Part shown: in pieces, positions 17,860 through 29,179 of the stretch | How the letters are laid out: every line of letters begins with the position of its first letter | Position numbering within the stretch: the stretch's first letter is position 1 | Assembly (NCBI GenBank): GCA_902522325.1 | Contig: CABYVA010000001.1 | Location: 1-64,000, forward strand | Length of the DNA stretch: 64,000 bases | From: an uncultured Pelagibacteraceae bacterium | GTDB taxonomy: Bacteria > Pseudomonadota > Alphaproteobacteria > Pelagibacterales > Pelagibacteraceae | Reading direction: 5' to 3' | The notes under the pieces: generated by a model | What the model was told of the DNA's origin: nothing | Database searches by the model: none | Seen by the model: only the letters and a program-made list of their open reading frames with translations | Made by a program: the position numbers and the translations under genes

Positions 17860-18344
17860 TTGCTGGATAAATTATTTTTATAAAACATTTCAACAAAAAT
17901 AAGGCATATCACACCTGTTGTAATAAAGATATCTGCAACATTAAAAACAAACCAATGAAAATTGTTTATATGGAAATCGATAAAGTCTGGAACTGCAGAA
18001 TAATATATTCTGTCAAACAAATTTCCAAAGGAGCCTCCTAAAATAGATATCCAAAAGTAAACTTTATAATCCTCAGATTTGATAATCATAAAGATTATAA
18101 ACAAGTTAATAATAACTATTAAAATCGTAATTAAATTATAAATAAAGTTTTCTTCAAAAGAAAGTATACCAAAAGCTATTCCTTTATTCCAAATTAAATA
18201 TAAATTTAAAAATGAGTTTATATATATATCAACAGAGTTTTTTGTTTCGGCTAAATCGAGAATATATAATTTAGAAAGCCTATCTAAAACAAAAATCAAT
18301 ATAACTATAAATGAATAAACTAATAATTTTTTATACTGCATCAT
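17856..18344 (-). CDS. lspA: Lipoprotein signal peptidase (signal peptidase II)
   Basis: Inner-membrane aspartic protease that cleaves prolipoproteins. The protein has four membrane helices, with the catalytic region WISILGGSFGNLFDRIYYS (Asn-Asp block) and FNVADIFITTGVICL (second Asp). NKGIAFGIL matches the family NxGxAFG. I use the ATG at 18344, which overlaps the ileS stop as ATGA; upstream starts in the ileS frame overlap would add a nonhomologous hexapeptide. It lies between ileS and bamF in a conserved order. Confidence 0.94.
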   Translation of the reverse strand: MMQYKKLLVYSFIVILIFVLDRLSKLYILDLAETKNSVDIYINSFLNLYLIWNKGIAFGILSFEENFIYNLITILIVIINLFIIFMIIKSEDYKVYFWISILGGSFGNLFDRIYYSAVPDFIDFHINNFHWFVFNVADIFITTGVICLIFVEMFYKNNLSSK

Positions 18345-21061
18345 TCGGAGTGTCGTTCGCATTTGTTTTCATTTATTTTCCAACAAACAGGACATTTGTT
18401 TCCTACAGCTTTTATTGTTTCAACTACAATTTCACCAGATTTACTCTCCTTAATTTTTGCATCAGATGTAATACATAGCTCAGAGAAGTCGATATCTTGA
18501 ACAAGATTTATCATTTTTTTATTTAAATTTATAACTAAATTCGCTTCCAAGCTTGAACCAATTTCCTTAGAAGCTCTTTTTAATTCAATACTACTATTAC
18601 AGGTTTCTCTAATTTTAATTAACTCCATCCATTTTGTTTCTAATTTCTTATTGTTCCAATTAGCAGGTATATCTGGAAATGATTCAAGATGAATACTTTT
18701 TTTTGAATCTATTTTAGCTAAACGATAAATTTCTTCAGTCGTAAAAGATAGTATTGGTGCGAACCATTTTAATAAAATTTCAAGCAAAATATTTAAAAAA
18801 ATTACAGTTGATTTTCTCTTTGGAGAGTCAAGTGAATCGCAATATAAAGAGTCTTTTCTAATATCAAAATAAAAAGAAGACAAATCCACAGTACAGAAAT
18901 TTAGTAATTCCTTATAAAGAGCATGAAAATTATAATTATCAAAATTTTTTTTAAAATTTAAATTTAAATTTGATATTTTGTGTAACATGAATTGTTCTAA
19001 TTCAGGAAGTTTTGAAACATCAATTTTGTCAAATTCAACTTTTTTAAAATTATCGTTTAAATTTCCCAGAATATATCTAAACGTATTTCTTATTTTTCTA
19101 TAAGACTCTGCGTGTTGCTCTAAAATTGAATAATCTATCCTTAAATCTTCTGAATAATCTGATGCAGCTACCCAAACTCTTAAAATATCTGCACCATATT
19201 TTTTTAATATGTCCTCTGGCGCTATAACATTTCCAAGCGATTTTGACATTTTTAAACCCTTTCCATCAACAACAAATCCATGAGATAATATTGAATCAAA
19301 AGGAGCTCTTCCTCTAGTACCACAAGATTCTAATAATGATGAATGAAACCAACCTCTGTGTTGATCAGAACCCTCAAGATACATGGATGCAGGCCATTTT
19401 AAATCTTTTCTTTTTTCAAGAACGTATGAATGCGTCGCTCCACTATCAAACCAAACTTCAACAATATCGGTTGTTTTTATATAATCCTCAGGTTTGTATT
19501 TAGATCCTAAAAATTTTTTATAGTCTTTCTCAAACCAACAGTCAGCGCCTTCTTTTTCAAAAATCTTTGCTATATTTTCAATAATTGCATCATCAACTAA
19601 AATTTCCTTTGTTTTTTTTGAAATAAATGCTGGAATTGGTACACCCCAAACTCTTTGTCTTGAAACACACCAGTCTGGCCTAGTTTCAATCATTGACTTC
19701 AATCTCTCTTTTCCTTTGTTTGGATAAAATTTCGTATCATTGATTGCTTTCAAAGCTTTGTTTCTTAATCCGTGGCTTTCCATTGAAATAAACCATTGGG
19801 GTGTTGCTCGATGAACTAAAGGCGCTTTTGAACGCCAAGAATGAGGGTAATCATGTACCAATTCACCACTTGCTAATAGTTTTTTTTGCTCTTTTAATTT
19901 TTCAATAATTATTTTGTTAGCTTTAAAAATATGTGTGCCTTCAAACAAAGGAACATTTTTTGTATATCTCCCATCATCATCAACTGTTTCTTCTGCCTTA
20001 ATACCGTTTTTAATGCATAAATTAAAATCGTCAGGTCCATGACTAGGTGCACAGTGAACTACTCCTGAGCCTTGTTCAGTTGTAACAAACAAAGCCTCAA
20101 GCATTGGTATATCGTGCTTAAAGCCAATTTCATAAAATGGATGACTACAAACAGTTCCTTCTAATTCTTTTCCTTTAAAATTTAAAATTTTTTTATAATT
20201 TTTGATTTTACAATCCTCTACTACTGATTTTAATAAATCTTCAGCTAAAAGAATCTGCTTACCTCTAAAATCACCTTCATCTTCTATTTTTATAATAATA
20301 TATTTTAAGCTTGGATTGTATGCTAATGCCTTATTCGCTGGTATTGTCCAAGGCGTTGTGGTCCAAATTATGACTTCACTGTTTTTTAATTTCTCAATTT
20401 TAGATTTTTTAACTTTAAAAGATGCATAAATTGTATCTGATTTATGATCCTTATATTCAACTTCAGCATCAGCCAAAGCAGTTTTTTCTACAGTCGACCA
20501 TAAAACTGGTTTATATCCTCTATATAAACTTCCTTCTTTTAAAAATTTTCCTAATTCCCTAACTATTTGAGCCTCGGCGTCGAAGCTCATTGTAGAATAA
20601 TAATTTTCCCAATCACCTATTACACCAAGTCTTTTAAATTGTTTTTTATGAATCGTAATCCATTTACTTGCAAAGTCTCTACATTCTTTTCTAAACTCGT
20701 TTATAGGAATATCGTTTTTATTTTTCTTATTTTTTTTGTATTGTTCTTCAATTTTCCATTCAATTGGTAATCCATGACAATCCCAACCAGGCACGTAAAC
20801 TGAGTCCTTTCCACTCATTTGATGAAATTTAACAATTAAATCCTTAAGAATTTTATTAAGTGCTGTTCCCATATGAATATCTCCATTGGCATATGGTGGA
20901 CCATCGTGAAGAACAAATTTTTCCCTTTTTTCACTTAGGGATCTGAGTTTTTTGTACAGATCTATTTCATTCCAATAATCAAGAATAGCTGGTTCTTTAT
21001 TTGGTAAGTTGGCCTTCATCGAAAACGTTGTTTTTGGTAAATTTAAATTTGCTTTGCTCAT
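18341..21061 (-). CDS. ileS: Isoleucyl-tRNA synthetase
   Basis: Charges tRNA-Ile. It is a class I synthetase of 906 aa with the HIGH-type motif PPYANGDIHMGTALNKI near residue 55, the editing domain block IWTTTPWTIPANKALAYNP, YLEGSDQHRGWFHSSLL, and KMSKS in GLKMSKSLGNVI near residue 600. The C-terminal zinc finger survives as CPVCWKINENKCERHS. It is followed by lspA with an overlap, and ribF lies just upstream, the classic ribF-ileS-lspA order. Confidence 0.97.
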   Translation of the reverse strand: MSKANLNLPKTTFSMKANLPNKEPAILDYWNEIDLYKKLRSLSEKREKFVLHDGPPYANGDIHMGTALNKILKDLIVKFHQMSGKDSVYVPGWDCHGLPIEWKIEEQYKKNKKNKNDIPINEFRKECRDFASKWITIHKKQFKRLGVIGDWENYYSTMSFDAEAQIVRELGKFLKEGSLYRGYKPVLWSTVEKTALADAEVEYKDHKSDTIYASFKVKKSKIEKLKNSEVIIWTTTPWTIPANKALAYNPSLKYIIIKIEDEGDFRGKQILLAEDLLKSVVEDCKIKNYKKILNFKGKELEGTVCSHPFYEIGFKHDIPMLEALFVTTEQGSGVVHCAPSHGPDDFNLCIKNGIKAEETVDDDGRYTKNVPLFEGTHIFKANKIIIEKLKEQKKLLASGELVHDYPHSWRSKAPLVHRATPQWFISMESHGLRNKALKAINDTKFYPNKGKERLKSMIETRPDWCVSRQRVWGVPIPAFISKKTKEILVDDAIIENIAKIFEKEGADCWFEKDYKKFLGSKYKPEDYIKTTDIVEVWFDSGATHSYVLEKRKDLKWPASMYLEGSDQHRGWFHSSLLESCGTRGRAPFDSILSHGFVVDGKGLKMSKSLGNVIAPEDILKKYGADILRVWVAASDYSEDLRIDYSILEQHAESYRKIRNTFRYILGNLNDNFKKVEFDKIDVSKLPELEQFMLHKISNLNLNFKKNFDNYNFHALYKELLNFCTVDLSSFYFDIRKDSLYCDSLDSPKRKSTVIFLNILLEILLKWFAPILSFTTEEIYRLAKIDSKKSIHLESFPDIPANWNNKKLETKWMELIKIRETCNSSIELKRASKEIGSSLEANLVINLNKKMINLVQDIDFSELCITSDAKIKESKSGEIVVETIKAVGNKCPVCWKINENKCERHSE

Positions 21062-21064
21062 TAT

Positions 21065-22000
21065 TTAATTTAGTTTTTTTTTGGCAATTTTAATGTCTAG
21101 ATTTATTTGTTTTTTTAATTGATTAATATTCTTAAATTTTTTTTCTTTCCTTATAAAACTTATGAACTCAATAGTTAAATGCTTATTATAAAGATTTCCA
21201 GAATAATTAAATATATGTACCTCTAAAAGTAGCTTTTTTTGCTTAAAAGTTGGCCTATAACCTAAATTTGCTATTCCTGTTAAAAAAGATTTTTTATTTT
21301 TTTTATAAATTTTAACAGCATAAACTCCTTCTTTTGCAATTACATAATCTTTAATACTCATGTTGCATGTTGGAAATCCTATTTTTTTTCCTAACTGTCT
21401 TCCTTTTTCAACTTTACTTTGTATTTGCCAATTTCTACTAAGTAATTTATTTGCATTTTCTATTTCCCCACTTGAAATTAATTTCCTTATAAAAGTTGAT
21501 GAAATAATTTTATTTTTCAAAACTAGAGGTTTTGGGTTTATTGTTTTATAATTATACTTTTTTTCGTTTCTCTTTAATTGTTTTACATTTCCTTCTCTTT
21601 TATTACCAAACCTAAAATTATTACTTACAAAAATATATTTGGCTTTAAGATTTTTATGTAAAATTTTTTGTACAAAATTTTCAGATTTAATTTGAGAAAA
21701 TTTTTTATTAAATTTTTTTATTATTATAAAATCAATATTTAATGTTTCTAAGTTTTTTACTTTTTGTGAAAGATTTGAAATTCTAAAATTTTTTAAACTT
21801 TTATTAAAATACATCTTTGGCATTGGCTCGAATGTAATCACACCAATTTTTAATTTAAATTTTTTTTTATATTTTTTAGCAAGATCAAATAATTTTTTAT
21901 GACCTACATGAGGTCCATCAAAATTTCCAATTAGAATTATTGAGTGTTTATGTTTATTTGAAATCTTAAAATTATTATAAAACTTTAATTTCTTTACCAT
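21065..22000 (-). CDS. ribF: Bifunctional riboflavin kinase / FMN adenylyltransferase
   Basis: Makes FMN and FAD. The N-terminal adenylyltransferase half has ILIGNFDGPHVGHKKLF near residue 24 and SSTFIRKLISSGEIENANK; the C-terminal kinase half has RQLGKKIGFPTCNM near residue 197 and GIANLGYRPTF. 311 aa is the normal length. The ATG overlaps the stop of the upstream HAD gene (ATGGTAA), and ileS follows 3 bp downstream. Confidence 0.95.
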   Translation of the reverse strand: MVKKLKFYNNFKISNKHKHSIILIGNFDGPHVGHKKLFDLAKKYKKKFKLKIGVITFEPMPKMYFNKSLKNFRISNLSQKVKNLETLNIDFIIIKKFNKKFSQIKSENFVQKILHKNLKAKYIFVSNNFRFGNKREGNVKQLKRNEKKYNYKTINPKPLVLKNKIISSTFIRKLISSGEIENANKLLSRNWQIQSKVEKGRQLGKKIGFPTCNMSIKDYVIAKEGVYAVKIYKKNKKSFLTGIANLGYRPTFKQKKLLLEVHIFNYSGNLYNKHLTIEFISFIRKEKKFKNINQLKKQINLDIKIAKKKLN

Positions 22001-22812
22001 TTTAAATCACTTTGTGAAAAATTTATATTGAGACTATATTTTTTTAATACACTTGAAATACCATCCTTGGAAATTTCTTCTTTATGAATACCATTAGTTA
22101 TTAATAAAGAATCATAATTCATATTAATAGCGCCCTTAATATCTGTGTTAAGATTATCTCCAATTGCAATAATTTTTTTATTATTACTTTTAACAGCTTG
22201 ATTATAAACTTCTGGATAAGGCTTTCCAAAATATATAACCTTTCCTCCAATATCTTCAAAAACTTTTGCTACAGATCCAGCGCAATATTCTCTTTTTTTT
22301 CCTCTATCAACTATTAAATCTGGATTAGTGCATATCATTTTTTTAGATATTGAACTAATTAACAACTTTTTATAATAATCTAGATCTTTATCATGTTGAT
22401 CAAATAAACCTGTACATAACAAATAATCGCACTTTTCAATATTTTCTATTTTTTTATCTCTAAAACTCAAAAATAAATCGAAATCTCTTGGCGGTCCAAC
22501 ATGAAAAAATTTTTGACTAGCATGATTTGTTTTTAAATAGGTTAAAGCAGCTTGACCTGACGTATAAACTTTTTCTCTCATGACTTTATCTAAACCCATT
22601 TTTTCTAAAAATATTTTGACAGTTGAGTTTGGTCGTGGAGCGTTCGTGAGTAATACATAGTTTTTTTTTGCTTTCGTGATTTCTGCCAATACTTCAATTG
22701 CTTTTTTATGTAGTTCAATTCCATTATGAATTACACCCCACAAGTCTATAAAATAAAAATCGTAGTTATCAATAATGGACCTAAGTCCTATATCGTCCAA
22801 ATTTTTAGTCAT
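21994..22812 (-). CDS. HAD-superfamily sugar/nucleotide phosphatase (TIGR01459-like, class IIA)
   Basis: Haloacid dehalogenase-fold hydrolase. Motif I is FYFIDLWGVIHNG near residue 20, with Trp where DxDGT-type enzymes often vary. Motif II is VLLTNAPRP, and motif III is IYFGKPYPEVY with IAIGDNLNTDIKGAINMN. The cap placement between motifs II and III marks subclass IIA (NagD-like). The substrate is unknown. It is the first gene of the HAD-ribF-ileS-lspA-bamF-pgi series, divergent from groES. Confidence 0.87.
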   Translation of the reverse strand: MTKNLDDIGLRSIIDNYDFYFIDLWGVIHNGIELHKKAIEVLAEITKAKKNYVLLTNAPRPNSTVKIFLEKMGLDKVMREKVYTSGQAALTYLKTNHASQKFFHVGPPRDFDLFLSFRDKKIENIEKCDYLLCTGLFDQHDKDLDYYKKLLISSISKKMICTNPDLIVDRGKKREYCAGSVAKVFEDIGGKVIYFGKPYPEVYNQAVKSNNKKIIAIGDNLNTDIKGAINMNYDSLLITNGIHKEEISKDGISSVLKKYSLNINFSQSDLKW

Positions 22813-22826
22813 TTAATGAGATATAG

Positions 22827-22860
22827 CTCAAAAAAGCTACAATTTCTCTTGTTTTTTGAG
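22827..22860. repeat. 9-bp inverted repeat in the groES upstream region
   Basis: CTCAAAAAA (22827-22835) and TTTTTTGAG (22852-22860) are perfect inverted copies separated by 16 bp. They lie upstream of the proposed heat-shock promoter. The sequence is not CIRCE. On one strand it ends in a T-run, but no gene reads into it, so an operator or a chance A/T-rich repeat are both possible. Confidence 0.35.
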
Positions 22861-22882
22861 TTGCCTATTTTTAATTGATTAT

Positions 22883-22910
22883 CTTGAAATAGACGTAAGT
22901 TTACCTATAT
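22883..22910 (+). promoter_or_regulatory. Candidate RpoH (sigma-32) promoter of groESL
   Basis: CTTG (22883-22886), 17 bp, then CCTATAT (22904-22910). This fits the alphaproteobacterial RpoH pattern CTTG-N17/18-CYTATNT very well. The predicted transcript start is about 15-20 nt ahead of the groES start codon, leaving a short leader with the GGAGAA ribosome site. Confidence 0.65.
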
Positions 22911-22935
22911 GACTCGCATACTTATAGGAGAATTT

Positions 22936-24910
<1,975 letters not shown>

Positions 24911-24936
24911 TCCCAATCTCTCTAAACAAAATTTAA

Positions 24937-24967
24937 AAGGCCATCTATTTAGGTGGCCTTTTTTTTT
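24937..24967 (+). terminator. Rho-independent terminator after groEL
   Basis: AAGGCCA and TGGCCTT form a 7-bp GC-containing stem around a 10-nt loop, followed by a run of T. It separates groESL from typA and lies 27 bp after the groEL stop. Confidence 0.85.
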
Positions 24968-25011
24968 AAGTTTTCATATTAAATAATTAATATATAAGAG
25001 CCTAAAAATTT

Positions 25012-26841
25012 ATGGCTAACAATATTCGAAACATTACCATTATTGCTCACGTTGACCATGGTAAAACAACTATGATTGACTCCATGATGAAACAGTCAGG
25101 AGTATTTAGAACTAATGAAGAAGTAGAAGAAAGATTAATGGACTCTGGCGAGTTAGAGAAAGAAAGAGGAATTACAATTTTAGCTAAACCTGCTTCTATT
25201 AACTGGAAAGATTCAAGAATAAATATTATTGACACCCCTGGACACAGAGATTTTGCAGCTGAAGTAGAAAGAGTGTTGAGTATGGCTGATGGGGCGTTAT
25301 TGTTAATAGATTCTGCAGAAGGAGTCATGCCTCAAACAAAGTTTGTTTTGGCAAAAGCCCTTAAACAAGGACTTAGACCTATAGTAATAATTAATAAATT
25401 AGATAGAACCGATCAAAGAGCTGATGAGGTGTTAAATGAAACATTTGATTTGTTTGTTAGTTTAGATGCTAATGAAAAGCAACTAGATTTCCCTGTTTTA
25501 TATGCTAGTGGAAGATCTGGATGGGCTAGCAAAGAAATTGATGGTCCAAGAGAAAATCTTCACCCTTTATTAGATTTAATTTTAGAACATGTAAAACCAG
25601 ATGATTTAGACAAGACAAAACCTTTTGCAATGTTATCCACACTTTTATATGCAGATAGTTTTTTAGGAAGAAGTCTTGTTGGAAAAATATCACAAGGAAC
25701 TGCTAAAGCAAATCAACAAATTAAGGCAATAAATCTTCAAGGAGAAAAAGTTGACGAAGGTAGATTAACTAAAATTTTTAGATATGAAGGAACAAAAAAA
25801 GTACCAATAGAAATTGGAGAGGCTGGAGACATTGTTGTAATAGCAGGATTAGAAAAAGCTAATGTTGCAGATACAATTTGTAATCTTGAAGTAAATCAGC
25901 CTATCAGTGCAACACCTATAGACCCTCCAACAATGTCAATAAAAGTAACAGTAAATAGTTCTCCTCTTGCAGGAGTAGAGGGTAAAAAACTAACGAGCAC
26001 ACAAATTAGAAATAGATTAATTTTAGAAGCTGAAAATAATGTTGGAATTAATTTTTCTGAAAATGAAGATAGAGATGCATTTGAAATTAGTGGCCGAGGA
26101 GAATTAATGCTTGAAATTTTGTTAACTCAGATGAGACGAGAAGGCTTTGAGATGACTGTAAGCCCTCCAAAGGTTTTATTTCAAAAAAGTGAAAATGGAG
26201 ATAAATTAGAACCTATTGAAGAAATTACCATGGACTTAGATGAGGAGTATTCTTCAAAGGTTATTGACTCAATGAATAAAAGAAAAGGAAAGCTAATTGA
26301 TTTAAAAGATACAGGTAAAGATAAAAAAAGATTAATTTTTCATGCCCCAACAAGAGGCTTAATGGGGTACACAAGCAGATTTTTAACTTTAACAAAAGGA
26401 ACGGGAGTGATTAATAGAATATTTCATTCATATGGAAAATATGAAGGAAAGATGGATGGCAGAAAAAATGGTGCATTGATTTCAATGGAACAAGGAAAAG
26501 CAGTAGCTTTTGCAATATTTAATCTACAGGCAAGAGGAGAAATGTTTATTACTCATAATGATCCCGTTTATGCAGGAATGATAGTTGGACTAGCTCCAAA
26601 ACCTGGAGATATGATTATTAATGTAATGAAAGGTAAAAAACTTACAAATATGAGAACTCAAGGAACTGATGAAAACGTTGTTCTAACACCAGTACGTAAG
26701 ATGTCAATTGCTGAACAGTTAAGTATACTTAATAACGATGAAGCTTTGGAAATTACTCCAAAATCCTGTAGATTAAGAAAAGCTATATTGAACCCTCATG
26801 AAAGAAAAAAAAGTGAAAAATCTGGAGCTTCTGCTAATTAA
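25012..26841 (+). CDS. typA: Ribosome-associated translational GTPase TypA/BipA
   Basis: GTPase related to EF-G that acts in ribosome assembly and stress adaptation. The 609 aa carry AHVDHGKTTMIDSMM (G1), DTPGHRDFAAEVERV (G3) and NKLDRTDQRADEV (G4), then EF-G-like domains and the TypA C-terminal domain (APTRGLMGYTSRFLT, MRTQGTDENVVLTPVRKMS). It is monocistronic, between two terminators. Confidence 0.96.
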   Translation: MANNIRNITIIAHVDHGKTTMIDSMMKQSGVFRTNEEVEERLMDSGELEKERGITILAKPASINWKDSRINIIDTPGHRDFAAEVERVLSMADGALLLIDSAEGVMPQTKFVLAKALKQGLRPIVIINKLDRTDQRADEVLNETFDLFVSLDANEKQLDFPVLYASGRSGWASKEIDGPRENLHPLLDLILEHVKPDDLDKTKPFAMLSTLLYADSFLGRSLVGKISQGTAKANQQIKAINLQGEKVDEGRLTKIFRYEGTKKVPIEIGEAGDIVVIAGLEKANVADTICNLEVNQPISATPIDPPTMSIKVTVNSSPLAGVEGKKLTSTQIRNRLILEAENNVGINFSENEDRDAFEISGRGELMLEILLTQMRREGFEMTVSPPKVLFQKSENGDKLEPIEEITMDLDEEYSSKVIDSMNKRKGKLIDLKDTGKDKKRLIFHAPTRGLMGYTSRFLTLTKGTGVINRIFHSYGKYEGKMDGRKNGALISMEQGKAVAFAIFNLQARGEMFITHNDPVYAGMIVGLAPKPGDMIINVMKGKKLTNMRTQGTDENVVLTPVRKMSIAEQLSILNNDEALEITPKSCRLRKAILNPHERKKSEKSGASAN

Positions 26842-26846
26842 ATAAT

Positions 26847-26871
26847 GGTAGTTTTTACTGCCCTTTTTTTT
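26847..26871 (+). terminator. Rho-independent terminator after typA
   Basis: GGTAG and CTGCC form a 5-bp stem with a TTTTTA loop and are followed by T7. It starts 5 bp after the typA stop and reaches the end of the convergent methyltransferase gene. Confidence 0.65.
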
Positions 26872-27787
26872 ATATTTTCTTAGCAACTACTTTGAATTGA
26901 TCACCTTTAATTAGATCTAAAATATTCAAGAAAACTTCTATCAATCTATTGATAATATTCTTAAATTCTAAATTAATTAAATCTTTTATAAAAAATAGAG
27001 GTAATTTAAAAATATTTCTAATTAATCTTCTAACTATTACATAGCTAAAATCTTTTATAAATAAAATTTCAAAACCAGATTCTCTCAACATAATTTTTGT
27101 AGATTGTTCAGAAAAATAATGAATATGAGCCAAAGGAGAAACCATGGCCCACTTATCTTTAAGAATTCTTGATTTAAAAGAATCTGAATTTGGAAATGTA
27201 AGAAAAATTTTTCCTCCTTTTTTAATTTTTTTTTTAATACTTTTTAAATATTTTATTGGATCTATTACATGTTCGAGTACATCAAATGCAATAGCAACAT
27301 CTATTTTATTATTAATCTTTTTAAAATCATTCTTTATGCCTGGGGCTTTAATAAAGGATCTAAGTTCAAGTCCTTGGCATTTCCAACCTCTATCAAAAAA
27401 AGTCTTATATAGACGACATACTCCAGGACCTAATTCAAAATAATTTCCTTTTTTTTTATCTATATAATTAAAAATCCAATGATTTTGATAAGGTTCAACT
27501 TTTTCAAAGTTACCAGCTATAAAATCTTTTTTAAGCCTTAGTTCGCTATGTGCCCCACCAAAAACCAATGGTGAGTCATTCATATATAAATTTTTCAAAA
27601 ATTTCTCTTTTGGAATTTTTGAAATTGCTCTGTGAGAACAATTGCTACATTTTATTAAATTAAACTTTGAACCAATATCTTTTATTTTGCTTTTAATATT
27701 ACTTATAACAAATAAGTTTTTTGACTTACAAATTGGACATTTTTTTATTTTTTTTAAATTTAAAATTTTTTTTTTATTTTTTTTCAT
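26870..27787 (-). CDS. Class I SAM-dependent methyltransferase with N-terminal zinc ribbon
   Basis: An N-terminal zinc-ribbon (CPICKSKN at about residue 18 and KCSNCSHRAIS at about residue 47) precedes a class I methyltransferase domain. SAM motif I is FELGPGVCRLYKTFFDRGWK and the following block is IDVAIAFDVLEHVIDPIKYL, with KKGGKIFLTFPNSDSF after it. This layout is common in methyltransferases of surface-sugar or lipid pathways, but the substrate cannot be read from the sequence. 305 aa. It lies downstream of the YczE-like gene with an 11-bp gap, and its start is preceded by an A-rich leader. Confidence 0.82.
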   Translation of the reverse strand: MKKNKKKILNLKKIKKCPICKSKNLFVISNIKSKIKDIGSKFNLIKCSNCSHRAISKIPKEKFLKNLYMNDSPLVFGGAHSELRLKKDFIAGNFEKVEPYQNHWIFNYIDKKKGNYFELGPGVCRLYKTFFDRGWKCQGLELRSFIKAPGIKNDFKKINNKIDVAIAFDVLEHVIDPIKYLKSIKKKIKKGGKIFLTFPNSDSFKSRILKDKWAMVSPLAHIHYFSEQSTKIMLRESGFEILFIKDFSYVIVRRLIRNIFKLPLFFIKDLINLEFKNIINRLIEVFLNILDLIKGDQFKVVAKKI

Positions 27788-27798
27788 AAAATTTCATA

Positions 27799-28446
27799 CT
27801 AATCAAAAATTTTATTAACTAAATATAATCCAAAAGCGACAGCCGGACCAATTCCAAAAGCAAATAGTAAAGTTCCTACTCCAACTGTTCCTCCTAAGTA
27901 CCATCCAATGCTTACTACTGTAATTTCAAGAAATGCCCTAACAAGTGCAATAGGTAAGTTTGTTTTTTGTTGGATTCCTACCATTAACCCATCTCTGGGT
28001 CCGGCGCCTAAGTTTGCTACTAAATAGATGCCACCACCTAAACCAACAGTGAACACAGCTGTAATAGCTAATAATAATTGGGAAATGTAATTTTCTGGAG
28101 TTGGTATAAATTTTATCGAAATATCTATCATTATAGCAATAATTAATGCATTGAGTATTGTGCCAATTCCGGGTTTTTGATTTAATGGTAACCAAAAAAT
28201 TAAAACAATTATACTTATAACCAAAGTAATTGTTCCAATTGATAAATCTATATTTAATGAAATACCTTGAGCTAAAACACTCCAAGGAGAAGCTCCAGTA
28301 AATGAAACTATTAACAACCCCTCGCCTAATCCAAATAATGCTAGTCCACAGCATAAAAAAAGAAAAGTTGAAAATTTTGGTTTTAAATTTAGTGGCTTAG
28401 GTGAACTCCAAGACACTTTTGGAATATTTTTTATAGATAAAAACAT
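27799..28446 (-). CDS. YczE/YitT-like integral membrane protein
   Basis: The 215-aa protein has about five to six hydrophobic helices. LANLGAGPRDGLMVGIQ near residue 145 and SFTGASPWSVLAQGIS near residue 48 are two copies of the small-residue GA-P motif characteristic of the YczE family. The function of this family is not established. It lies in a pair with the methyltransferase gene and is divergent from the DUF6134-like gene. Confidence 0.8.
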   Translation of the reverse strand: MFLSIKNIPKVSWSSPKPLNLKPKFSTFLFLCCGLALFGLGEGLLIVSFTGASPWSVLAQGISLNIDLSIGTITLVISIIVLIFWLPLNQKPGIGTILNALIIAIMIDISIKFIPTPENYISQLLLAITAVFTVGLGGGIYLVANLGAGPRDGLMVGIQQKTNLPIALVRAFLEITVVSIGWYLGGTVGVGTLLFAFGIGPAVAFGLYLVNKIFD

Positions 28447-28492
28447 ATTTTATTAATAGTATAATTAATCTAATTTTTCTATTTATAATTTT

Positions 28493-29179
28493 ATGAAAAA
28501 ATACTTTTATATTTTCATTTTCCTTTTTTTATACTCACATGTTGCCGCGCATACAACACACTACAAAGGTATAATAAAAATTGAGATGGAAGTATTTAGA
28601 AATAATAAATCGATTGGCTATAGCAATTATTTTTTTGAACATGGAGATAATACCTTGACTGTAAAAAATTATACGCAGTTTAAAGTTAAATTGCTTGGTG
28701 CAAATATTTTTACAATAGCTAGTGAAGCTATAGAAAAATACAAAAAAGAAAAATTAATTTATTTTAAGTCAACAACTTTTCAAAATGGAAAAGAAAAATA
28801 TGTTAATTTAAATTATAATAGTTCTAAAAATAAATTCATTATAGATGGATCTTCTTATAAAGGAGAGGCAAGCACTGATAGTGTTATTGGAAATTGGTGG
28901 AATCATAAAATATTGGAAGCTAATAAACAAATTAGTCCTTTAACCGGTAGTATAAAAAATCAGGTAGTTCAATTAATTGGTAAAGAAAATATTATCATTA
29001 ATGGCAAAAACTACGATACGTATCATTATAAATTAAAATCTAAAGATAAGAGTTTGCCAAAAAATAAAAAATTGGATTTTGATATTTGGGTTAACAAAGA
29101 AAATAATCTTATTATCAAAGTTAATTATTCTAGAATGGGTAATTGGGAATATAGATTAAAAAGTTTTAAAATTAATTAA
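28493..29179 (+). CDS. Secreted DUF6134-like protein
   Basis: The 228-aa protein has a signal peptide (residues 1-19, ending VAAH). The mature part is beta-rich and polar with blocks FRNNKSIGYSNYFFEHGDN, SVIGNWWNHKILEANKQISPL and LDFDIWVNKENNLIIKVNYS, which match DUF6134 as I remember it. The function is unknown; a periplasmic location is inferred from the signal peptide. Its last bases overlap the convergent 97-aa membrane protein gene. Confidence 0.7.
   Translation: MKKYFYIFIFLFLYSHVAAHTTHYKGIIKIEMEVFRNNKSIGYSNYFFEHGDNTLTVKNYTQFKVKLLGANIFTIASEAIEKYKKEKLIYFKSTTFQNGKEKYVNLNYNSSKNKFIIDGSSYKGEASTDSVIGNWWNHKILEANKQISPLTGSIKNQVVQLIGKENIIINGKNYDTYHYKLKSKDKSLPKNKKLDFDIWVNKENNLIIKVNYSRMGNWEYRLKSFKIN

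Noticed and set aside
22827..22860. CIRCE element before groES
   Set aside because: The inverted repeat does not match TTAGCACTC-N9-GAGTGCTAA in sequence or spacing.
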